From the NCBI GenBank assembly GCA_934272745.1, contig CAKQSI010000005.1, forward strand, positions 1-64,000: a stretch of DNA of 64,000 bases, read 5' to 3'. The stretch is from an uncultured Clostridia bacterium (lineage in GTDB: Bacteria; Bacillota; Clostridia; Christensenellales; Borkfalkiaceae). The position numbers and the translations under genes are program-made. The first letter of the stretch is position 1. Every line of letters starts with the position of its first letter. A model generated the notes under the pieces. That model worked only from the letters and a program-made list of their open reading frames with translations. It was not told where the DNA came from and did not search any database. Positions 8,871 through 16,900 of the stretch are shown here, in pieces.

Positions 8871-9043
8871 TGCCGCTTTTATATGCTAAGCGAAGACGAT
8901 ATTTTGATATTCGGTGCCGCTTTAACTTGCAAAGCGGCGCTATTTTTATATTTCCGGTACCGCTTTTACCTGTCAAGCGGCGCTGTTTTTACGTTTCGCA
9001 TGACGTTTATAGAGTGCAAAGCACCGCTTTATTTGGTTTCGCT
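8871..9043. repeat. Four degenerate 43-44-nt tandem repeats with hairpins
   Basis: Units begin at 8871, 8915, 8958 and 9001 with TGCCGCTTT-like starts. The middle two fold as GCCGCTTT/AAAGCGGC or CCGCTT/AAGCGG stems followed by T-rich ends. They fill the space between the hyp terminator and the convergent lipoprotein gene, and no credible gene is present. They may be a worn array of terminator-like elements. Confidence 0.6.
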
Positions 9044-9047
9044 CGAT

Positions 9048-9791
9048 TCAATTCACTCGTTCCCAGCCGGCGTAAAGGTGGGTGATCCGGAATTTGGTAT
9101 TTTCGCCGTAATAGGTGGCGGGATAATACTTCTGCGGCAGAACGTCCTTTTCAAAATTCCACGGGGTGAAGCATTCCGCCTCCTTAAACCAGCCGGTAAA
9201 ACGGAAGCCTTCCCGCACAGGATTTTGCGGGGGGTAGGCAATGCGCTCGTTATCGTAGTCGTCGATCCAGTAGCAGCCGTCTTCGGGCGCGCCGTCGTAG
9301 TTATAAAAATAAACCAGATCGGCGCACGGAACGCGCAATCTTTCCGAGGTTTTCTCGGAAAAATCGGTCAGTCCGTGGCGGTAGGGGTTGCAGTACGCCA
9401 TGCCCATTTCCGAATCTTCGTCATACTCGCCGCCGGGAAGATAAAAGGTCTTTACGTCGTCGCCCGGCGTACAGACGATTTTTACGGGGTACGGCAGGTA
9501 GAGCCGCCGCAGTTTATCTGAAGCGTAAAACGAAGGGAAGTTGCCCCAAAAACCGTGACGAATGGTTCCGATATCGGCAACCGGATAGCCGTCTATCGTT
9601 TCCGGGACGACCAGAATCTCTTTCTCTTTTCCGCTATCGGACAGTCCCGTAATTTTTGCAGTTCTGGTGCCTTCGATCACTTTGTAAACGAAGTCGCCGC
9701 ACGCGGTTCCGGGCGAACCACAGGAAGTAAGCCCGACAGCCGTACCAAGCAAAATTGCCGAAAGAAGGAGCAAAGAAACCAATTTCCTCAT
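9048..9791 (-). CDS. Secreted lipoprotein with InlB-type repeat (paralogue of 3928-4668)
   Basis: A 247-residue lipoprotein: hydrophobic signal, then LTSC lipobox (Cys near 24). It shares with the 3928-4668 protein the IDGYPV segment, the LRRLYLP/LQRIYLP segment, the acidic DDYD(N/D)E run before YPPQNPVREG, and the C-terminal InlB B-repeat-like unit (GFRFTGWF..., PWNF, AGWE). The start at 9791 is preferred over an in-frame ATG 21 bases upstream because GGAGAAAAT precedes it directly. It has its own minus-strand promoter. Unlike its paralogue, codon usage matches the GC-rich genome. A surface or cell-wall role is inferred; the actual function is unknown. Confidence 0.8.
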   Translation of the reverse strand: MRKLVSLLLLSAILLGTAVGLTSCGSPGTACGDFVYKVIEGTRTAKITGLSDSGKEKEILVVPETIDGYPVADIGTIRHGFWGNFPSFYASDKLRRLYLPYPVKIVCTPGDDVKTFYLPGGEYDEDSEMGMAYCNPYRHGLTDFSEKTSERLRVPCADLVYFYNYDGAPEDGCYWIDDYDNERIAYPPQNPVREGFRFTGWFKEAECFTPWNFEKDVLPQKYYPATYYGENTKFRITHLYAGWERVN

Positions 9792-9861
9792 ATTTTCTCC
9801 GAAAACGCGCAAATTTTGCCGGAAAATGCCGAAAACCGGACGGACGCGCTACTTTACGATT

Positions 9862-9890
9862 ATTATAGCCGATGCCGCTTTTTTTGTCAA
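9862..9890 (-). promoter_or_regulatory. Promoter of the 9048-9791 lipoprotein
   Basis: Minus strand TTGACA (9885-9890), 17-base spacer, TATAAT (9862-9867): a full consensus match. Confidence 0.88.
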
Positions 9891-10202
9891 GAGTGAGAAA
9901 ATCGAACGGGGAATGGGTAAATGCGGAGGCGGACAAAAACAACCGCCGCGCAGAAAACACGAAAGGGAACGGACGCTGCAAAGAGTAAGCAAAAACTTTA
10001 AAAGGTCTTTTTCTGGTTTGCAAAATCTTTTTTTGCGTCGTGAGGGAAAAATTTTTCGACGCGAATCGCAGTTATTTTCTGAGGAAAGGGCGGGCGAAAA
10101 TTTTTGGGGCGGAACAAAACCTTGTTTTTGCAAAATTCCTCGGATAGAATGGCGTTACCGACCGACCCCAAATTTACCGGCGGAAAAAAAGGAGAAAGAA
10201 AC
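9891..10202. other. Non-coding stretch before the beta-helix gene
   Basis: No convincing gene. A GCGTCG/CGACGC hairpin (10035-10062) lies in the middle. A plus-strand promoter candidate TTGTTT (10122-10127) with a 17-base spacer to TAGAAT (10145-10150) would drive the next gene. Confidence 0.5.
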
Positions 10203-13200
10203 ATGAGCGAAACTTTTGAATTCAAAGATCGGGTAAGTACGAATTCCGATCACAGAAAACTGACCTTTATCGGCACGCATACCGGGCTTCCGGACAGCGT
10301 CGTCGTAAAGGTCGAACGTGCCGACGAAAACGTGACAGAAGCGGGAACGCCTTTAAACGCGGCGACGATGAACGCGCTGAAGGAGTCGATCGCAAATTCG
10401 GCAGCGTCGATTGCGACGACGGCGGCAAGCGAGGCCGCAGCGGCAAAAACTGCGGCAAATACCGCAAAGACAGAAGCACAAACGGCAAAAACAGCGGCGC
10501 AAACCGCGGCAAGCGAGGCCGCAGCGGCAAAAACCGCGGCAAATACCGCAAAAACAGAAGCACAAACGGCAAAAACAGCGGCGCAAACCGCAGCAAGCAG
10601 GGCAGAAACCGCCGCCGAACGTGCAGATATGATAGGGGTTTTTACCACGGGAGAAGTGACCGATCTTTACGATTTCTTTTCGGAAGTTTCTGCCTGGGCA
10701 ACCACGCACGACCATCAGGCAAAGGTCGTCCTGACCGGCGATTTCACGAGATACGAACTTTCAAATCTGCAGTTTATCGGAAACACAAAATATACCTTCC
10801 GTTGTCATTCGGTGCTGAACGGAATCTCGATCGGAGATACGAATAAACTGACGTTCGTACAATCTCAGATGAGCGCCGTAGATTCTGCGCCGTTTGAGTT
10901 TTCAAATTGTTCCGATCTCAGGATCGAGGACAGTGTAATTTCGGGCAGTCAATACGCGCTGTCTTTCGTAAAATGCTCTTCCGTTGTCGTAAAGGATACG
11001 AAAATTTCCTGTAATACGGCGGCAGCCATGACCCTTATCGACAACACGCAGAAAGAAACGACGCTGACATTCTCGCACTGCCGGTTCAGCGGCGGCGGAA
11101 CCTACCTTATCGACGGTTCCGGACTGACGAACACCAAAGTTACCGTCCGTCTGATCGATTGTACCGACGAAAAAGGCAATCCCGTTCGGGAAAGCCAGAT
11201 CGCAAAGGGCAACGCTACCTGGATCGTTACCGAAAGTGCCGGCAGTACCGGCAACTTCTATATCGACGCGGCGACTGCGGACAACGACGCGATCAAAGCG
11301 AAGATCGCGGAGGCTTCCCAATGGGGCGCGGCGCATAAAGTCCGCGCAAATCTCAAAATTTTCGGAACGCTCACGCACGAAAACTTTGACGGTCTGGTGC
11401 TGAAAAGCAATATCAATTATACCTTCCATTACGAAACGAGCGGCAGAGGGATTGAAGCGAACAACATTTCCAACTGCTCGTTTACGGAATGTTATATCAA
11501 TTGCGTTTCTACCTATTCCGCACTGCACCTGAACGGCTGTACGGATATTACGGTGCGGGACAGTTATCTTATCAACGGTATGGGTTCCAATACGGTCGTC
11601 GGCGGCACGAGAATTCATTTTGACAACTGTGTTTTTTCCGGCGGAACCTATACCAACAACGTCGTGACGTTGAAAGGTCCGTTCGCCGCGGGAAGTACGG
11701 TGACTTATACCAACTGCGTTTTCAATAATACATACGAAACGCTGGTGAACGCTTCCGAAAACACGGGGAATGTAACGCTGGTTCTCGATCACTGTCTGGA
11801 CGGAACGCACAAACAGTTGTCCCGGGCAAGTATTCAGGCAGGAAACGCGCGGCTGTATCTGACCGACGATTCCGGCGCGGTGACCGAAACCGCGGAACTG
11901 GCGAATTTCGGCAGTTTCAGTATCGACGCGGCGACTGCGGACAACGACGCGATTAAAGCAAAGATCGCGGAGGCTTCCCAATGGGGCGCCGAGCATAAAG
12001 TTCGCGCAAACCTCAAAATTTTCGGAACGCTCACGCAAAACAATTTTGCAGGTCTGGTGTTTAAAAGCAACGTCAATTACTCTTTCCGCTACGACTGCTT
12101 CGGCAGGGGAATCGAATTAAACAACGTTTCCAACTGTTCGTTTACGGAATGTTATATCAGTTGCGTCAATTCCGGAGCGGTCGTTGCGTTGAATAGTTGT
12201 ACCGACGTGACGTTACGCGATTGTACGATCGTCAACGGCGAGGCATCTGCCACGATTAACGGCGGGGATCGGATCCGGTTTGAAAACTGCGTCATTTCCG
12301 GCGGAAATAATCCGCAGAAGACCTTGCTTTTAACCGGGACGTTTGCCGAAGGGAATACGGTTACTTTCGCAAATTGTAAATTCAACAATACTTACGACAC
12401 GCTGATCGACGCGACCCAAGCCTACGGCACCGGCACGATTGTTCTGGACGACTGCGTTGACGGAAACGGCTCCCGCGTGAAAAAATCCAGAATCAGCAAG
12501 GGGACGAGTTCGTTGACCTTCTACATTTCCGGAGAAGAAGGCGGGGAACAGGGCGGCAATTGTTCTTCCGTCGGGGTGTTTTTCATCGACGCGGATTCTT
12601 CGACCGCGGCGGAGATCAATGCCAAGATCACGGAGGCTTCTCAATGGGGAGCAGCGCATTCCGCTCGCGCTGCCTTAAAAATCGGCGGCGTGATCCCGTA
12701 TGCAAAAGTTAACGCGCTGGTTTTGAAAAGTTACGTCAATTATACGTTGAAAGTTAAGACAGCCGGGCAGGGGTTGCTTGCTGAAAACCTGACGAATATC
12801 GGATTTTTCGAGTGCGATATCGAGTGCATTTCGGATACCGGACCCATTACGCTGAAAAACTGTACGGACGTCGTGCTCCGCGACTGTAAACTGGTCAATA
12901 TAATGAGTCCCAATAAGATCGAGGGCGGCAACAACATTCATTTCGACAGTTGCCTTCTTTCGGGCGGAACCGCTTATCATAACACCGTTCTATTGAGCGG
13001 CGCGGCGTCCGGAAACACCAAAGTGACCTTCACGAACTGCGTGCTTAACAATACCTACGATACGCTCGTCAAATCCACGTCGTATACGGAAAAACTGTCG
13101 CTGGTTTTTGAAAACTGTCTGGACGGAAACGGCAAGCGGCTGGTGCGCGGCAGTATGCAGACGGGAAATGCGGCGCTGCTTCTGACCGGCGACGACGGTG

Positions 13201-13868
13201 CGGTGACCGAAAGTGCGGAAATGGCGGCTTCCGGAGAATTTTACGTGGACGCAGATACGGCGACTGCAGAAGAGATCAATGCCAAGATCACGGAGGCTTC
13301 TCAATGGGGCGAAGCGCATTCCGCCCGAGCTATCTTAAAAATCGGCGGCGTGATCCCGTATGCAAAAGTTAACGCGCTGGTTTTGAAAAGTTACGTCAAT
13401 TATACGTTGAAAGTTAAGACAGCCGGGCAGGGGTTGCTTGCTGAAAACCTGACGAATATGGGCTTTACGAACTGCGATATCGAATGTATTTCGGATAACG
13501 GACCCATTACGCTGAAAAACTGCACGGACATCGTGCTCCGCGACTGTAAACTCGTCAATGTGATGAGTTCCAACACGGTGGAAAATTGCGACAACGTGTA
13601 TTTCGATCATTGCAAAATTTCCGGAGGGACGGCGTGGAAAAACACGGTGACTATTAAAGATACGGGTACGGCGTACCGGCGCGTGACCTTCCGCGACTGC
13701 ACGCTGGATAACGATTACAACGTGATCGTCAATGCGTCCGGCGTGACGAATACCGCGGCGGTCGCAGCGTTTTACGACTGCGTCAAGGGCGACGGAAGTT
13801 ATCTCCCCGCGGGGAAGATCACGAAAGGTTCCGGCAAGGTCTGCCTGACTTCTGCCAGCGAAATTTAA
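10203..13868 (+). CDS. Phage tail-fibre-like protein with repeated parallel beta-helix modules
   Basis: A 1221-residue protein without a signal peptide. Residues 1-65 resemble the N-terminal connector of Firmicute phage tail or baseplate proteins (VKVERADENVTEAGTPLNAATMN). Residues about 67-140 are an Ala/Lys/Thr-rich heptad coiled coil with a 28-residue period, likely a trimeric stalk. The rest is five modules of about 220 residues, each made of short strands with Cys/Asn ladders (NCSFTECYI, LKNCTDIVLRDC), typical of right-handed parallel beta-helices (pectate-lyase-like). Modules 2-5 repeat every 660 nt. Start ATG 10203 follows AAAGGAGAAAG. The next gene downstream is rhs, after a hairpin. 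No phage structural genes are nearby. Possible roles are adhesin, tail-fibre-derived delivery protein or polysaccharide binding; none can be chosen from sequence. Confidence 0.7.
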   Translation: MSETFEFKDRVSTNSDHRKLTFIGTHTGLPDSVVVKVERADENVTEAGTPLNAATMNALKESIANSAASIATTAASEAAAAKTAANTAKTEAQTAKTAAQTAASEAAAAKTAANTAKTEAQTAKTAAQTAASRAETAAERADMIGVFTTGEVTDLYDFFSEVSAWATTHDHQAKVVLTGDFTRYELSNLQFIGNTKYTFRCHSVLNGISIGDTNKLTFVQSQMSAVDSAPFEFSNCSDLRIEDSVISGSQYALSFVKCSSVVVKDTKISCNTAAAMTLIDNTQKETTLTFSHCRFSGGGTYLIDGSGLTNTKVTVRLIDCTDEKGNPVRESQIAKGNATWIVTESAGSTGNFYIDAATADNDAIKAKIAEASQWGAAHKVRANLKIFGTLTHENFDGLVLKSNINYTFHYETSGRGIEANNISNCSFTECYINCVSTYSALHLNGCTDITVRDSYLINGMGSNTVVGGTRIHFDNCVFSGGTYTNNVVTLKGPFAAGSTVTYTNCVFNNTYETLVNASENTGNVTLVLDHCLDGTHKQLSRASIQAGNARLYLTDDSGAVTETAELANFGSFSIDAATADNDAIKAKIAEASQWGAEHKVRANLKIFGTLTQNNFAGLVFKSNVNYSFRYDCFGRGIELNNVSNCSFTECYISCVNSGAVVALNSCTDVTLRDCTIVNGEASATINGGDRIRFENCVISGGNNPQKTLLLTGTFAEGNTVTFANCKFNNTYDTLIDATQAYGTGTIVLDDCVDGNGSRVKKSRISKGTSSLTFYISGEEGGEQGGNCSSVGVFFIDADSSTAAEINAKITEASQWGAAHSARAALKIGGVIPYAKVNALVLKSYVNYTLKVKTAGQGLLAENLTNIGFFECDIECISDTGPITLKNCTDVVLRDCKLVNIMSPNKIEGGNNIHFDSCLLSGGTAYHNTVLLSGAASGNTKVTFTNCVLNNTYDTLVKSTSYTEKLSLVFENCLDGNGKRLVRGSMQTGNAALLLTGDDGAVTESAEMAASGEFYVDADTATAEEINAKITEASQWGEAHSARAILKIGGVIPYAKVNALVLKSYVNYTLKVKTAGQGLLAENLTNMGFTNCDIECISDNGPITLKNCTDIVLRDCKLVNVMSSNTVENCDNVYFDHCKISGGTAWKNTVTIKDTGTAYRRVTFRDCTLDNDYNVIVNASGVTNTAAVAAFYDCVKGDGSYLPAGKITKGSGKVCLTSASEI
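10428..10595 (+). repeat. 84-nt direct repeat encoding the Ala-rich coiled coil
   Basis: Two near-perfect 84-nt units (28 codons, four heptads) starting near 10428 and 10512. The second ends by diverging into ASRAETAAERAD. Confidence 0.85.
11261..13866 (+). repeat. Tandem 660-nt coding modules (beta-helix units 2-5)
   Basis: Module starts (I/VDA..T/STA... then EASQWG) lie at 11261, 11921, about 12585 and about 13245. Modules 4 and 5 are identical over 126 nt (12674-12799 with 13334-13459), showing recent duplication or gene conversion. Confidence 0.85.
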
Positions 13869-13878
13869 ATACGGAAAA

Positions 13879-13906
13879 GTCGGCTTCGGTTTTTCCCGAA
13901 GCCGAC
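13879..13906 (+). other. Hairpin just before the rhs ribosome binding site
   Basis: An 11-bp stem (13879-13889 with 13896-13906) around a T-rich loop ends 4 bases before AAGGAGG of the rhs gene. There is no T run after it, so it may tune translation or protect RNA rather than terminate. Confidence 0.55.
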
Positions 13907-13919
13907 GAAAGGAGGAAAA

Positions 13920-16900
13920 ATGAAAACATATATTGTAACGCAGCCGCATATGCGCTTTTCTTGTGGGGCGGGCGAGGCAACGGTCAACCTGTCCACCGGA
14001 AACGCGATCTTTCAGAAAGGGGATATTGCGGTCGGCAGCGGGGGCTATACCGTTGCGGTTTCCCACGTTTATACGACGGCGATAGGAGAACTTGCAGACG
14101 AAATCAACAAAAACCGTTCTGAAACCGACGAGAAATTTTCTCTTGAAACCTGCGCGGGGAAAAACTGGAAACTCGGCATTCAGCAATACGTCATCGAAAA
14201 TCCGCAGGGAACCTATCGCTATATGGACGCCAACGGCTATCTGCACGAATTTGCTTCGATTGCTACGGGCAAATATTACGCCACTTCGGGCGCCGGTCTG
14301 ACGCTTACCGTGGGAGGTACGGGCAGCCCGTATATTCTGACGGGTGACGACGGACTTTCGCGTATGGAATTCGACGCCAAGGGCAGACTGGTCAGAATGG
14401 CGGTCAAAACGGGCGTGAACGCTGACGGAACAGACAGAGAAAGTGTAAAAATTCTGTCTTACGACAGCGGAAACGAAAAATTGACCGAGTTTTACGACTT
14501 GGACGATCTCGATTCCGCAGGGCGGTACCGGAAGATTGCATTTTCTTATTCCGAATCCGGACTTTTGCGCAGCGCCGTTGCCTATCGGAAAAAGGCGGCT
14601 TCGTCCGCGCAGGGCGGAAGTTTGGGAGTTGCCGCGCAAGCCGGCTCCGGTTCTGCCGGGGAAGGAATTGCCGCCCAGACCGCGGCGGGCGACTATGAGG
14701 AAACCGATCGCGAAACTTACGTTTATAATAAAAAAGGCGAATTGATCGCTTCCTATTACACGAAAAAGAAAACGGGCGCCGAAGGCTCCGCAGCGGAGTA
14801 CGGAAGCAGGCTTTCGGCATATTTTGAATACGATTCCGTCGGAAGACTGGTTCTTGCTGCCGACGGGGCGGACGGTTCCGCCGTAAAATTTGCCTACGGT
14901 ACCGACGGGAAAGTGTCCGCCGTGTACAACGCGACGCAGACTTTCAATCCCGACGTTGCAACCGGGGCAAACGCGCAGTTTGCGGAGTATGAGGAAGCGG
15001 GACCGCTGCTCGGCGGGGTGTTGTTTGACGAAGGGGTTACGACCGCTTCTGCCCAAACGGTCAACGACTTTGAAAAAGCCTGCCGCGCCGCCGGAACCGC
15101 GCTGACAGCCATGCCCAATATAAGCGCGACCCACTACAAAAGCGCGACCGAATTCACCTACGAAAGTTGCCAGACGGTCGCCACGCAGTATATTTACGAC
15201 AGGCAGAATGCAGATCGTCAGCAGGGCGCGTGCTACGTTTACGCGATGAACGCGGCGGGAGAAACGCTGTCGGTCGTCGAACGGGTAAAGTCGGGGGCGA
15301 TCATCGACACGGTATCCGTCACGCCCGACCTTGAGGGGACGCGCGGCTTCCGTCTGTCCGCGCCCGTTTCGGGAAGTGAACCCGCTTTCAACGGGAGATC
15401 GATCACAGACGTTGGGCGGGATCCTGATTTGGTGGTTGAGGAGGACAAAACCGTAATTTCGTCCTATTTCGGAGAGAAGGCGAAAGCGTTTTACGAGATA
15501 AATAAAGAGGACAAGGACGGGACAACTTATATTTTCAGTGCTTGGGTAAAGGCAAGCGACAACTTAGCCTGGAATGGTAAAGTTCTGTTTGAAATCAAGT
15601 CGGATTATCATGCGGAAGTGACCCCCGGTGGTGTTGTGATTCCGGTTGAAGACTATGTGTACGGTAATAACGCGCAGGCAGATATTCCCGTCAAGTTGAC
15701 CGCCGGCAGCGGTTGGCATTTTATTTGCAAAAGGGTTTTTGCTGCGCAGGGAATCGGTAAATACTGGCGCATGAGTATTCGGGCATGGGAAAACGGATCT
15801 TCTTCAGGGCGAGATTTATCCGTTGCAGATATGCGCCTGACCGAAGTCTCGGCGCTCCCTCAGTTTTTTACAGACGGAACCGACCCGACTTACGAATATC
15901 TCGATGACGTAAATCAAATCGTACTTTCAGGACAAACCATTGCTATCGATCAACAGACGGTCTTTTTAACCCAGCAGGACGTTGAAAAATCGCGCAAAAA
16001 CGCCGTTATGGCGGGAGCAAATAATACCTTCCTATTTGTATATGACAATAATAAAAAGGCGTGTGTGGTGTCGAATGCGACGATCGGAACTTCCACCGGC
16101 AAATCGTTCCCTTTCCGCGCGGCAGACTTCTTCAGCAGCGTTACGGAAGACGAAATGACTCTGACGACGAAGATGTCTTACGGCGCAGACGGGTCTTCCG
16201 TTTCAACGGTGACCGCAAAGACAAAAAAGATTCAAAATACCGAAACTGCCGTCTTCAACCGCTTCGGTCAAAAGGTGTCCGAAACCGACGCTTACGGCGT
16301 GACGACGGAGTACGCTTATGACAAATACGGCAATCTGACAACGGAAACCGTTCGCGGCAGCGGAAGCAGCACGCAGACGATCCGGAAAAAATATCGTTAC
16401 GATTCCCGCGGGGAATACCTGACTTCCGTCATCGACGAGCGCGGCATCGAAACCATAACCAAATACAACGCGGACGGAATGGAAAGTAAGTCCATTGCGC
16501 CCAAGCCTTCCGCAGTTACCGGTACGGGAAACGAAACCAATTACGCTTACGATAATCTCGGCAGGCTGAAAACGGCGTCGCTTACGGAAACGTGGGGCGA
16601 TTATCGGACGTCGTATACCTATGACAAACAGGGCAGACTTGCAAAAGTGCAAAACGCGGCTTCTGCAACTTACGGCGTGGAATACGACGACTTCGGCGAA
16701 GTGAAAAGGTTCTATTCCGGCACGGAAGAAAACGGCAGTACGATCTTTAATCGGGGAGTTGAAGCAAGTTTTGGACTAACGCAGGAGCAAATTACCTATT
16801 CCAACAACCCGAATGAAACTGTCCGAACGTCGTACGACTGCTACGGCAGGGTTGTGGAATTCCGTGTGGACAATAATGCGGTAAGCAATCAAAATCCGCT

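Noticed and set aside
8871..9043. Possible CRISPR array
   Set aside because: The repeats are degenerate along the whole unit with no unique spacers, and no cas genes are present.
13335..15134. Long open frame on the minus strand (599 codons)
   Set aside because: It lies antisense to the beta-helix and rhs genes, has no family features, and is explained by the third-position GC bias of the real genes.
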